From: Pseudarthrobacter chlorophenolicus A6
GTDB lineage: Bacteria > Actinomycetota > Actinomycetes > Actinomycetales > Micrococcaceae
Direction: 5' to 3'
DNA: 64,000 nucleotides
Assembly (NCBI RefSeq): GCF_000022025.1
Contig: NC_011886.1
Coordinates: 3,513,209 to 3,577,208, forward strand
Made by a program: the position numbers and the translations under genes. This document shows positions 36,425 through 45,120 of the stretch, in pieces (within the stretch, counting starts at the first letter, position 1; every line of letters begins with the position of its first letter). Below the pieces are notes generated by a model. That model was given only the letters and a program-made list of their open reading frames with translations, ran no database searches and was not told where the DNA came from.

Positions 36425-37198
36425 TCAGCCGCGGCCGATGAAAGGCATGCCTGCAGCCGTTACCACCACGGAGCCCACGCTGGCCGACGCCGGCATGTTG
36501 GCCATCATCAGTACCGCACGGGCCGCGTCCGCCACGGGAAAAGTTGGTTCCACCCGACGGGTCCCGTCTGCCTGGAGCGCACCCGAGCCCACGCCGATGG
36601 TGTCCATGATCTCCGTGGCGGTGTTGCCGATATCGATCTGCCCGCAGGTGATTCCGAACCCGCGTCCGTCCAGTTCGATGCTCTTGGTCAGGCCCGACAG
36701 AGCGTGCTTGGTCACCGTGTAGGCAACGGTACGTGGCCGGGGTGAGTGGGCCGCGATGGACCCGTTGTTGATGATCCGGCCGCCCTGCGGTTCCTGCTGC
36801 TTCATGGCCCGCACCGCCGCCGCCGCGCACAGCATGGACCCGGTCAGGTTGACTGCCACGGTGGCGTTCCAGTCGTCCACGCTGATCTCGTCCACGCTCG
36901 CGGCGGGGCCAAACACCCCGGCGTTGTTGAACAGGACGTCCACCCGGCCCCAGCGCTGCACGGTGGCAGCGAAAAGGCGTTCGACGTCGTCCGGCCGGGA
37001 GACGTCACACGCCACCGTGAATGCGCCGGGATGGTCCGCCGCGGTTTCCTTGAGCGGCGCTTCCCGCCGTCCGGCCAGCACCACCTGGTACCCGTCGGCC
37101 AGCAGCTGGCGTGCCACCTCCCGCCCGATGCCGGAGCCGGCGCCGGTTACCACCGCCGTGCGTTTTGCCGGCTGTCCTTCCGAGTGGGAAATGCTCAC
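36425..37198 (-). CDS. Short-chain dehydrogenase/reductase
   Basis: 257 residues from GTG 37198 with AAGGAG five bases upstream. Classical SDR: cofactor motif TGAGSGIG, NNAG, catalytic Ser (NNGSIAAHS) and YTVTK. The acidic residue that would choose NAD is replaced by Arg (AGRREAP), which suggests NADPH. It follows the Asp/Glu/hydantoin racemase gene by 14 bases on the minus strand, in an operon headed by an NCS1 transporter. Substrate is unknown; the context suggests catabolism of a cyclic amide or related nitrogen compound. Confidence 0.88.
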   Translation of the reverse strand: MSISHSEGQPAKRTAVVTGAGSGIGREVARQLLADGYQVVLAGRREAPLKETAADHPGAFTVACDVSRPDDVERLFAATVQRWGRVDVLFNNAGVFGPAASVDEISVDDWNATVAVNLTGSMLCAAAAVRAMKQQEPQGGRIINNGSIAAHSPRPRTVAYTVTKHALSGLTKSIELDGRGFGITCGQIDIGNTATEIMDTIGVGSGALQADGTRRVEPTFPVADAARAVLMMANMPASASVGSVVVTAAGMPFIGRG

Positions 37199-37212
37199 AG
37201 GTGCTCCTTGTT

Positions 37213-37971
37213 CTACGGCTGCGTTTCCTGCAGCTGTGCTGCAGTGCCGGCACTGTTCAGCGGCCAGCCTAGGACGGTCTTGGGCCGGGGTGCAGCGTAG
37301 GTCCGGATCTTGGAGGTGGACAGCCGCATCCGCACCAGCGACTCCGCAATGGTGACGGCCGAGGCCACCCCGTCCACCACGGGGACTCCTGCACGCTGGC
37401 GGATCTGTTCGTCCAGCCCGGCCATCCCGCCGCAGCCCAGCACAATCACCTCCGCTTTGTCCTGGGTGACGGCCCGAATGGCCTCGCTGACGATCGCCTC
37501 CACGGCACGCTCGGGTTCTTCCTCGAGTTCGAGGACGGCCATGCCGCTGGCCCGGACCGAGGCGCACCGGGCGTCAAGGCCCGCGAGCTTGAGCCGGTCC
37601 TCGATGAGCGGTACGGCCCGGTCCAGCGTGGTCACCACCGAGTACTTGTGGCCCAGGAACATGGCAGTGCTTGCCGCGGCCTCGGTAATGTCCACCACCG
37701 GGACGTCCAGGAGTTCCTGCAGCCCCTCCCGGCCGTGCTCGCCGTAGCCGGCCTGGACCACAGCGTCGAATGGTTCCGGGTAGGACGTGACCGCGTCCAT
37801 GACGGCGATGGCCGCAAGGTAGCTTTCGAAGTTCCCTTCACAGGAATCGGCGCCGAAGCGGGGCGTGATACCCACGATCTCCGTGCCCGGCGCAGCAACC
37901 GCACGGGCGGAGGCGGCGATGGATTCGGTCATGGACCCGGTGGTATTGACGTTGGCAACGAGGATGCGCAT
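37213..37971 (-). CDS. hyuE: Aspartate/glutamate-hydantoin racemase family protein
   Basis: 252 residues, ATG 37971. Asp/Glu/hydantoin racemase fold with the two catalytic Cys candidates: one in GADSCEGNFESYLA (about 49) and one in VIVLGCGGMAGL (about 179). N-terminal RILVANVNTTGSMTESI and the GLDARCASVRASGM segment are typical of HyuE/allantoin racemase proteins. It lies between the NCS1 transporter (66 bases upstream) and the SDR. No hydantoinase or carbamoylase gene is in this window, so hydantoin versus allantoin cannot be decided; the purine cluster 14 kb away makes allantoin possible. Confidence 0.85.
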   Translation of the reverse strand: MRILVANVNTTGSMTESIAASARAVAAPGTEIVGITPRFGADSCEGNFESYLAAIAVMDAVTSYPEPFDAVVQAGYGEHGREGLQELLDVPVVDITEAAASTAMFLGHKYSVVTTLDRAVPLIEDRLKLAGLDARCASVRASGMAVLELEEEPERAVEAIVSEAIRAVTQDKAEVIVLGCGGMAGLDEQIRQRAGVPVVDGVASAVTIAESLVRMRLSTSKIRTYAAPRPKTVLGWPLNSAGTAAQLQETQP

Positions 37972-38037
37972 GGTGTTTTCCTTTGCGGGGCTGCTGCGGT
38001 GGGCGCTGTTGGTGGGGCGCTGTTGGGTGGGCGCTGG

Positions 38038-39606
38038 TCAGTGGGTGCTGGCGACGGCGATGGACTCGCCGTCGCGGTCTTCCAGCTGTTGCGTCCGGTC
38101 GGCGGCGAAGTAGTACACCGCCGCCGCGATGCTTGCGGCGAAGAACCAGGCGAAGGGTGCCACGGCGGCCAGTGCCGGAACGAAGGCGATGCACAGGGCC
38201 ACGACGGCGGCCGGAACCATGGCAATGAGGGCCCGCGGGTTGACGCCGTTGCGGTAGTAGTAGGCGCCTTCGGGTGATGCGGTGTAGAGCTCCGGGACGT
38301 TGACCTTGCCGCGGCGGATCAGCCAGTAGTCGGCCATGACCACACCGAACAGCGGGCCGAGCAGCGCACCGAGGCCGCCCAGGAAGTACAGGATGACCAG
38401 GGGGTTGTTGTACAGGTTCCAGGGCAGGATCACCAGGCCGATGACGGCGCTGACGACGGCGGCCCGGCGGAAGTTGAGCCGCTTGGGGAACAGGTTGGTC
38501 AGGGCGTACACGGGGGCAACGAAGTTGGCCATCAGGTTGACGGCGATGGTGAGGATCAGCAGGGCGAGGCAGGCAAGGACCAGGAACAGGGTGTTCGGGA
38601 TGGTCTGGACGATGTCCGACGGGCTCTGGATGATGGTGCCGTTGATCTTGAACTGTCCGCCGGCCATGACCACCACGATGGCGCCGAAGAGCAGCATGTT
38701 GATGGGGATGCCCCAGAAGTTGCCCCGCACCACGGCGTTCTTGGATACCGCGGACCGGGTGAAGTCGCAGAAGTTCAGGACGAACGTGCCGTAGATGGAT
38801 ACCCAGAGGGCGCCGCCGGCGAAGATGGTCCGCCACATGTCCAGCCCTTCCAGGGCGTTGTTGGACGACCAGGCGATGGACCCGCCCGCTTCCACGAAGA
38901 TCCAGATGGCCATGGCTGCCATGGTGGCCAGGATGACGGGGCCGGCGAATGCTTCGTACTTGCGGATCATCTCCATGCCGAAGCTCACGATGACCAGCTG
39001 CACCACCCACAGGACCAGGAATGCGGCCCAGCCAAGGGTGGACAGCCCCAGGATGGAGTCCTTATCCAGGTCGGCGAGGGAGGGGAACATCGCCACGAGC
39101 ATGACGCGGAACACCACGGAGGCGAGGTACGTCTGGATGCCGAACCAGGCCACTGCCACGGCGCCGCGGAGGAGGCTGGCGATCTGGGCTCCCCTGATGC
39201 CGAAGCTGATGCGGCTCATCACGGGAAAGGGAACACCGGTTTTGACGCCCATGAAGCCGGAGAGGGTCAGGAGTCCGAACAGCAGCGCCGCTCCGATGCC
39301 CAGGGCCAGGAGGATCTGCCAGCCGCCGAGGCCCAAGGCGAACAGGCCGATGGCGAAGGCGTAGTTTCCGAGGCTGTGCACATCGTTGGCCCACAGCGTG
39401 AAGATGCTGTAGCTGGTCCAGCTGCGGCCTTCACGCTTGGTGGGGGCAAGGTCCACGTTGTAAAGGGTGGGGCTGATGCTCTTGCCGGATGCTGCGCTTG
39501 CTGCTTCGCACAGGGCGTCAACGCTGACGGACGGATGGGTGGGAGCAACTGACGGCGTTGTCAGGTCCTGCGTCGTGTCCACGCCCGCCGGAGGAGGGGT
39601 CTGCAT
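38038..39606 (-). CDS. NCS1-family nucleobase/hydantoin/allantoin transporter
   Basis: 522 residues from ATG 39606; the frame is open to 39747. Twelve membrane helices are visible. The NCS1 signature is near the start: SISPTLYNVDLAPTKREGRSWTSYSIFTLWANDVHSLGNYAFAIG, with the WxxNDVHSL region that forms part of the substrate and sodium sites in Mhp1. It should import a hydantoin, allantoin, uracil or related base with a cation. It heads the racemase-SDR operon. Upstream lies a tandem pair of IclR-type palindromes (39690-39725). Confidence 0.9.
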   Translation of the reverse strand: MQTPPPAGVDTTQDLTTPSVAPTHPSVSVDALCEAASAASGKSISPTLYNVDLAPTKREGRSWTSYSIFTLWANDVHSLGNYAFAIGLFALGLGGWQILLALGIGAALLFGLLTLSGFMGVKTGVPFPVMSRISFGIRGAQIASLLRGAVAVAWFGIQTYLASVVFRVMLVAMFPSLADLDKDSILGLSTLGWAAFLVLWVVQLVIVSFGMEMIRKYEAFAGPVILATMAAMAIWIFVEAGGSIAWSSNNALEGLDMWRTIFAGGALWVSIYGTFVLNFCDFTRSAVSKNAVVRGNFWGIPINMLLFGAIVVVMAGGQFKINGTIIQSPSDIVQTIPNTLFLVLACLALLILTIAVNLMANFVAPVYALTNLFPKRLNFRRAAVVSAVIGLVILPWNLYNNPLVILYFLGGLGALLGPLFGVVMADYWLIRRGKVNVPELYTASPEGAYYYRNGVNPRALIAMVPAAVVALCIAFVPALAAVAPFAWFFAASIAAAVYYFAADRTQQLEDRDGESIAVASTH

Positions 39607-39689
39607 AGGGGGTCTCAATTCGTTGGGGCTTCCGGGGTGGTGAGTCCGACGGTGGAGATCAGTCCTGCTGGTCCCTGTCGTTTCTGTTA

Positions 39690-39725
39690 TTCCACTCTGC
39701 GGAATCGAGATATTGAATAGTGAAA
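39690..39725. promoter_or_regulatory. Tandem IclR-type operator pair before the NCS1 operon
   Basis: TTCCACTCTGCGGAA (39690-39704) fits the palindromic consensus WTYCRYAWTRYGRAA at 14 of 15 positions by my alignment. TATTGAATAGTGAAA (39711-39725) is a weaker copy exactly 21 bases on. The 329-base gap 39607-39935 holds this pair and a second pair beside aceE; I see no gene in it. Confidence 0.55.
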
Positions 39726-39866
39726 ACAAGCGTATGACCTGGGTCACTAAGCGTCAAGGCAATGGCGATGGCCCAAGCAGTCACAAATGGTTGGAAGGGT
39801 GCCACCGGCGGCGTGACGTGCGTCCGGTGGAGGGCCACATTGACCCAGCGCGCATCACGCAGATAA

Positions 39867-39902
39867 TCTCGTCATACAAGAATGTTTTCTCACAATACGA
39901 AA
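39867..39902. promoter_or_regulatory. Tandem IclR-type operator pair before aceE
   Basis: TCTCACAATACGAAA (39888-39902) matches the 15-base consensus well and shares AATACGAAAACAT with the malic enzyme promoter. TCTCGTCATACAAGA (39867-39881) is a weaker copy 21 bases upstream. The strong copy also lies in a longer inverted repeat, ATGTTTTC and GAAAACAT with a 9-base spacer. It ends 33 bases before the aceE start. Confidence 0.55.
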
Positions 39903-39935
39903 ACATGGGCCATTCGATGATGAAAAGAGGCTCCC

Positions 39936-42698
39936 GTGGCTGCAGGAGAAGATACCTCCCATATCCTCAGCGGGTTGACTGACCAGCTGCCTGATCGTGA
40001 TCCGGAAGAGACTGCGGAGTGGGTTGAGTCCCTGGATGCGTTGATCCGGGAACAGGGTACGGAGCGTGCCCAGTACATTATGCGGAGCCTGCTGCAGCGT
40101 GCGGGCGCGCAGAGTGTCGGGGTGCCGATGGTGACCACCACCGATTACGTGAACACGATCCCGGTGGACCAGGAAGCACCGTTCCCGGGCAACGAGGAAT
40201 ACGAGCGCCGGTACCGGGCGTACATGCGGTGGAACGCCGCGGTGATGGTGCACCGGGCGCAGCGGCCCGAGATCGGGGTGGGCGGACACATTTCCACCTA
40301 CGCCGGTGCCGCGACCCTGTACGAGGTCGGCTTCAACCACTTCTTCCGCGGCAAGGACGCCCCCGGCGGCGGGGACCAGGTCTTCTTCCAGGGCCACGCC
40401 TCCCCCGGCATGTACGCCCGCGCGTTCATGGAAGGCCGCCTCACGGAGGAGGACCTGGACGGGTTCCGGCAGGAAAAGTCCCGGGCCGGCCACGCCCTGT
40501 CCTCCTACCCGCACCCGCGCCTGATGCCGGACTTCTGGGAGTTCCCCACCGTGTCCATGGGTATCGGCCCGATGAACGCGATCTACCAGGCCCAGTCCAA
40601 CCGGTACCTGCACAACCGCGGCCTCAAAGACACCTCCGACCAGCAGGTCTGGGCGTTCCTGGGCGACGGCGAAATGGACGAGCCCGAATCCCGCGGCCTG
40701 CTCCAGCTCGCCGCGAACGAGAACCTGGACAACCTGAACTTCGTGATCAACTGCAACCTCCAGCGCCTCGACGGGCCGGTCCGGGGCAACGGAAAGATCA
40801 TGCAGGAACTCGAAGCGTTCTTCCGCGGCGCGGGCTGGAACGTGATCAAGGTCGTCTGGGGCCGGGAATGGGATGACCTGCTCACCCGGGATACCAACGG
40901 GTCCCTGGTGAAAATCATGAACGAAACCCCCGACGGGGACTACCAGACCTACAAAGCCGAATCCGGCGGGTTCGTCCGCGAACACTTCTTCGGCAAGGAC
41001 CCCGCCACCAAAGACATGGTCGCGGACCTCACCGATGACCAGATCTGGAACCTCAAACGCGGCGGCCACGACTACCGCAAGGTCTACGCAGCCTACAAAG
41101 CCGCCACCGAATTCAAGGGCAAACCCACCGTCATCCTCGCCAAAACCGTCAAAGGCTACGGACTCGGACCCAGGTTTGAAGGCCGGAATGCCACGCACCA
41201 GATGAAGAAGCTGACGGTGGAGGACCTCAAGGACTTCCGGGATTACCTCCGCATCCCCGTGTCAGATGAGCAACTGGACGCCGATCCCTACCGCCCTCCC
41301 TACTACCATCCGGGTGCTGACGCACCCGAGATCGCCTACCTCCACGAACGGCGGCGGCAGCTGGGTGGTTCGGTACCGGAACGCCGTTCGCGCCATGAGG
41401 CTGTCGAGTTGCCGGACGCGAAGTCCTACGAAACGGCCAGGCGCGGCTCGGGTAAGCAGCAGGCAGCCACCACCATGGCATTCGTCCGACTGCTCAAGGA
41501 CCTGCTCCGCGACAAGAAGTTCGGGCACCGGATTGTTCCCATTGTGCCGGACGAATCCCGGACGTTCGGCATGGATGCGTTCTTCCCGACTGCGAAGATC
41601 TACAACCCGGGCGGCCAGAACTACCTCTCCGTGGACCGCGACCTGGTCCTGGCCTACAAGGAATCCCCCGCCGGCCAGCTCATCCACCCCGGCATCAACG
41701 AAGCCGGCGCCGTGGCAGCCTTCACCGCTGCCGGCACCGCCTACGCCACCCACGGCGTCCCCCTGGTCCCGGTCTACGTGTTCTACTCCATGTTCGGCTT
41801 CCAGCGCACCGGCGACGCCTTCTGGGCAGCCGCGGACCAAATGACCCGCGGCTTCATCGTCGGCGCCACCGCAGGACGGACCACCCTCACCGGCGAAGGC
41901 CTCCAACACGCCGACGGCCACTCCCCCCTCCTGGCATCAACGAACCCGGCAGTAGTCACCTACGACCCCGCCTACGGCTACGAAATGGGCCACATCATCC
42001 GCGACGGCCTCGAACGGATGTACGGGGAAAAGTCCGACGGCGGGACGGACGTTTCGCAGGACAAGAACCTGATGTACTATCTCACGGTCTACAACGAGCC
42101 CATCGTGCAGCCCGCCGAGCCGGAGAACCTGGATGTGCAGGGTGTCCTGGGCGGCATCCACCGGATCTCGGCGTCGGGCGTTGAAGGGCCAAAGGCGCAG
42201 ATCCTGGCATCCGGCGTGTCCGTGCCCTGGGCCCTCGAAGCCCAGCGCATCCTCGCCGAGGACTGGTCCGTCTCCGCCGACGTCTGGTCCGTGACCTCCT
42301 GGAACGAACTCCGACGCGACGGCCTCGCCGCCGAAGAAGAAGCCTTCCTCAACCCCGAACAACCTGCCCGCAAGCCGTTCGTGGCGCAGCAGCTGGCGGA
42401 CGCATCGGGCCCGGTTGTCGCCGTCTCCGACTACATGAAAGCCGTGCCGGACCAGATCCGGCAGTTCGTCCCGAACGAATACGCCACCCTCGGCGCCGAC
42501 GGCTTTGGCTTCTCCGACACCCGCGCAGCAGCCCGCCGCTACTTCAAGAACGACACCCACTCCATCGTGGTGAAGGCGCTGCAGATGCTGGCGGCCAGGG
42601 GTGAGGTTGAGGCGGGAGCCCCCGCTTACGCCATGGACCGGTACAAGCTCCTGGACGTCAACGCCGGCACTACCGGTGGTGCGGGCGGCGACGCCTGA
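39936..42698 (+). CDS. aceE: Pyruvate dehydrogenase E1 component, homodimeric type
   Basis: 920 residues from GTG 39936 with AGAGG six bases upstream. Decarboxylates pyruvate on thiamine diphosphate and acetylates the E2 lipoyl group. TPP-binding region [10 protein letters not shown] (from about 243) with [20 protein letters not shown], and the C-terminal transketolase-like domains ([28 protein letters not shown]) are intact. The full length is standard for AceE. It is monocistronic with a strong terminator; E2 and E3 genes are elsewhere, as usual in actinobacteria. The promoter carries IclR-type palindromes, an unexpected link to the purine/glyoxylate genes. Confidence 0.96.
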   Translation: MAAGEDTSHILSGLTDQLPDRDPEETAEWVESLDALIREQGTERAQYIMRSLLQRAGAQSVGVPMVTTTDYVNTIPVDQEAPFPGNEEYERRYRAYMRWNAAVMVHRAQRPEIGVGGHISTYAGAATLYEVGFNHFFRGKDAPGGGDQVFFQGHASPGMYARAFMEGRLTEEDLDGFRQEKSRAGHALSSYPHPRLMPDFWEFPTVSMGIGPMNAIYQAQSNRYLHNRGLKDTSDQQVWAFLGDGEMDEPESRGLLQLAANENLDNLNFVINCNLQRLDGPVRGNGKIMQELEAFFRGAGWNVIKVVWGREWDDLLTRDTNGSLVKIMNETPDGDYQTYKAESGGFVREHFFGKDPATKDMVADLTDDQIWNLKRGGHDYRKVYAAYKAATEFKGKPTVILAKTVKGYGLGPRFEGRNATHQMKKLTVEDLKDFRDYLRIPVSDEQLDADPYRPPYYHPGADAPEIAYLHERRRQLGGSVPERRSRHEAVELPDAKSYETARRGSGKQQAATTMAFVRLLKDLLRDKKFGHRIVPIVPDESRTFGMDAFFPTAKIYNPGGQNYLSVDRDLVLAYKESPAGQLIHPGINEAGAVAAFTAAGTAYATHGVPLVPVYVFYSMFGFQRTGDAFWAAADQMTRGFIVGATAGRTTLTGEGLQHADGHSPLLASTNPAVVTYDPAYGYEMGHIIRDGLERMYGEKSDGGTDVSQDKNLMYYLTVYNEPIVQPAEPENLDVQGVLGGIHRISASGVEGPKAQILASGVSVPWALEAQRILAEDWSVSADVWSVTSWNELRRDGLAAEEEAFLNPEQPARKPFVAQQLADASGPVVAVSDYMKAVPDQIRQFVPNEYATLGADGFGFSDTRAAARRYFKNDTHSIVVKALQMLAARGEVEAGAPAYAMDRYKLLDVNAGTTGGAGGDA

Positions 42699-42721
42699 CA
42701 AGGCGGTGCCTGATGGACCTC

Positions 42722-42766
42722 AAGGCGGCTGGGACAGTTTCCGAGGGAACTGTTCCGGCCGCCTTT
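42722..42766 (+). terminator. Terminator after aceE
   Basis: Long imperfect stem: AAGGCGGC at the base pairs with GCCGCCTT, continuing through GGACAGTT/AACTGTTC with wobbles, closed by a GAG-type loop and followed by TTTATGG. Confidence 0.75.
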
Positions 42767-42783
42767 ATGGCTAGGGTGCAGGT

Positions 42784-43419
42784 ATGACATCAGGGAGCGG
42801 GCAGCAGCGGCGGACCACCGGTATTGTCCTGGCCGCCGGCGCCGGGACACGCCTGGGCCGGGGGCCCAAAGCCCTGCTCCCCTTCCGCGGGCGCCCGCTG
42901 GTGGAGGCTGTGGCCGGGAGCCTGCTCGACGGCGGCTGCCGGGAGGTGGTGGTGGTCCTCGGTGCCGGTGCCGCGGAGGTTGCCGCGGCGGCCGATCTGG
43001 GCCGTTGCCGGGTTGCCGCCAATAAGGACTGGCAGTCCGGCATGGGCAGTTCCTTCCTGCTCGGCGAAAAGGAAGCAGATCCTGCGGACCATCTGCTGGT
43101 TGCCCTGGCCGATCAGCCGGGCTTGACCCCGGAAACGGTGGCGCGGCTGCTGGCCGCCCACCGCCCGGGCCGGATCACCGCCGCCGCCTACCGCCGTCGG
43201 GATCTCCCTGACGGCAGTCCAGGCAGCCAACTCCAGCGCGGCCATCCGCTACTGATTGATGCGTCACTCCGGCCGGCGGTTGCCGCAACGGTGACCGGTG
43301 ATGCCGGGGCACGGGGCTTCCTGCGGGACCACCCTGCACTGGTGGATGAGGTGGACTGCAGCGACCTATCCACCGGCGAGGATGTGGACACCCCGGACCA
43401 GCTGGGCTTACTTCAGTAG
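42784..43419 (+). CDS. MobA/MocA-like nucleotidyltransferase
   Basis: 211 residues, ATG 42784. NTP-transferase fold: LAAGAGTRLGRGPKALLPFRGRPLVE (nucleotide loop), ADQPGLTPETVARLL (metal-binding Asp), and GHPLLIDASL. MocA transfers CMP to molybdopterin for xanthine-dehydrogenase-type enzymes; MobA transfers GMP. The xanthine dehydrogenase genes 3 kb away make a MocA-like role attractive, but this is inference and other sugar nucleotidyltransferases share the fold. It overlaps the convergent UDG-like gene by 12 bases. Confidence 0.8.
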   Translation: MTSGSGQQRRTTGIVLAAGAGTRLGRGPKALLPFRGRPLVEAVAGSLLDGGCREVVVVLGAGAAEVAAAADLGRCRVAANKDWQSGMGSSFLLGEKEADPADHLLVALADQPGLTPETVARLLAAHRPGRITAAAYRRRDLPDGSPGSQLQRGHPLLIDASLRPAVAATVTGDAGARGFLRDHPALVDEVDCSDLSTGEDVDTPDQLGLLQ

Positions 43420-44049
43420 CAACTGCTCCAACCCGCTCTTGAAACCGGCCCGGCCGCCGTGGGCCGGATGCCGGATCCTGGGCGCATCGAGCCCGTTCCG
43501 GAGCAGGCTGCGGTGGGCCACGTTGCCGACGGCCACGATGGTGCGGACAGCGAAGAGCTCCGCCAGGGCGTGCCAGAACGGGGTGCCCAGGGCCGCTTCG
43601 GACGGCCGCGGCGTGCGGTTGGTCAGCGGCTGCCCCGGCTTGTGCGGATGCCACGGGAAAGCGCTCCACAGCAGCGGCAGCACGCCGAGTTCGGCCAGGA
43701 CCTCCCACATCACCGTTGCGGTGGGTTCCGCCGCAACCCCCGCGGCCTCGGGCGGCAGGACGTATCCCTTGCCGGGCCCGAACAGTCCAAAGCTGTTGGC
43801 CGGCCCCTCGAAGATGGTGCGGTTGGTGAAGGGCACGCCGGTAATACGCATGCCCCGGAAGCCCGGCGCCTCGCCCACCAGCAGGATGGATGGCCGGCGT
43901 TCCAGCATCCCCTGCAGGTAGAGCGCAAGGTTGTCCCGGCGCAGTGCGTTCTCAGGGACCGTGTGGTCGAAAAAGTTGGTCGAGTCAGCGCCCGGCTCCA
44001 CGGCAGCGAGCGCGCCAATGAACGCGTCGACGTTGTCCGCTGGCCGCAT
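43408..44049 (-). CDS. Uracil-DNA glycosylase superfamily protein
   Basis: 213 residues from ATG 44049, chosen because GGGGAG lies five bases upstream; a GTG at 44073 is possible. Superfamily motifs: SILLVGEAPGFRGMRITGVPFTNR (motif 1, GEAPG) and a C-terminal IRHPAHGGRAGF (motif 2, HPxHGG). The order and spacing fit the UDG fold, but motif 1 lacks the Asp of family 1 (GQDPYH), so substrate is uncertain. It may repair deaminated bases. It is the last of a minus-strand pair after the aldo/keto reductase (26 bases between). Confidence 0.8.
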   Translation of the reverse strand: MRPADNVDAFIGALAAVEPGADSTNFFDHTVPENALRRDNLALYLQGMLERRPSILLVGEAPGFRGMRITGVPFTNRTIFEGPANSFGLFGPGKGYVLPPEAAGVAAEPTATVMWEVLAELGVLPLLWSAFPWHPHKPGQPLTNRTPRPSEAALGTPFWHALAELFAVRTIVAVGNVAHRSLLRNGLDAPRIRHPAHGGRAGFKSGLEQLLLK

Positions 44050-44075
44050 GGAACTCCCCGGACCTGGAATCACGG

Positions 44076-45056
44076 CTACCAGCGCGGGTGGATGGCCTCG
44101 CGGAAGTAGTGGTCGTAGATCCAGCGGACGCCCTCGCCGAATTCATCGGTGACAGCCACGTCAGCGGCGGCAGCGTTAGCCACGGCCTGGTCCACGTTGC
44201 GGGCGCCCGGGATCACCGTGGTGACGCCGTTCTGGGCAGCGATCCAGGCGATGGCGGCCTGGGCGGTGGTGGCGCCGGAGGGGACCAGCTGTTCGAACTC
44301 GGCCACAGCCTTCAGGCCCAGCTGGAAGTCCACCCCGGAGAAGGTCTCCCCCACATCGAAGGAGCCGCCGTCGCGGTTGTAGTTCCGGTGGTCGTTGTCC
44401 GCGAACGTGGTGTCCTTGGTGTATTTCCCGGACAGCAGTCCGGAGGCCAGGGGAACGCGGGCGATGATCCCCACGCCAGCTGCCTTCGCGGCGGGCAGGA
44501 CCTCGTCCAGCGGCTTGAGCCGGAAGGCGTTCAGGATGATCTGGACCGAGGCCGTACCCGGGCGCCGGATGGCTTCCAGGGCTTCATCCGTCCGCTCCAC
44601 GCTGACACCGTAGTTGCGGATGGCACCTTCCGAGACCAGGGTGTCCAGGGCGTCGTAGACCTCGTTGTTGCTGAACACCGGCGTGGGCGGGCAGTGCAGC
44701 TGGACCAGGTCCAGGGTGTCCGTTCCCAGGTTCTTCCGCGAGCGGTCAACCCACTGGCGGAAGTTGGCCAGGGTGTAGTTTTCCGGACGCTGGTCCATCC
44801 GGCGGCCCATCTTGGTGCCCACGGTGATCTCCAGCCCGGGGTTGTCGGCCAGGAACTTGCCGATGGCCTGTTCGCTCTTGCCATCGCCGTACACGTCGGC
44901 GGTGTCGAAGAAGGTGACGCCTGCCTCGGCGGACGCCGCCAGGATGGCTTGGGCCTGGGCCGGGTCAACGTTGCCCCAGTCCGCGCCAAGCTGCCAGGTG
45001 CCCAGCCCCACGATGGAGACGTTCCGTCCGGTCCTGCCTAAAATCCGCTGTTCCAT
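44076..45056 (-). CDS. Aldo/keto reductase
   Basis: 326 residues, ATG 45056. TIM-barrel NADPH oxidoreductase. Catalytic tetrad visible: Asp and Tyr in FFDTADVYGDGKSE, Lys in TVGTKMGRR, His in LVQLHCPP. The C-terminal cofactor loop TTVIPGARNVDQAVANA is typical. Arthrobacter proteins of this group reduce aldehydes or act on sugars; substrate not readable. It is upstream of the UDG-like gene on the same strand. Confidence 0.92.
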   Translation of the reverse strand: MEQRILGRTGRNVSIVGLGTWQLGADWGNVDPAQAQAILAASAEAGVTFFDTADVYGDGKSEQAIGKFLADNPGLEITVGTKMGRRMDQRPENYTLANFRQWVDRSRKNLGTDTLDLVQLHCPPTPVFSNNEVYDALDTLVSEGAIRNYGVSVERTDEALEAIRRPGTASVQIILNAFRLKPLDEVLPAAKAAGVGIIARVPLASGLLSGKYTKDTTFADNDHRNYNRDGGSFDVGETFSGVDFQLGLKAVAEFEQLVPSGATTAQAAIAWIAAQNGVTTVIPGARNVDQAVANAAAADVAVTDEFGEGVRWIYDHYFREAIHPRW

Positions 45057-45120
45057 CCCCCGACTATATTGGGTGCTTCCATGGCAGGGTGAATTGGCCG
45101 GGGTTACGTGCCCGGAGGCT

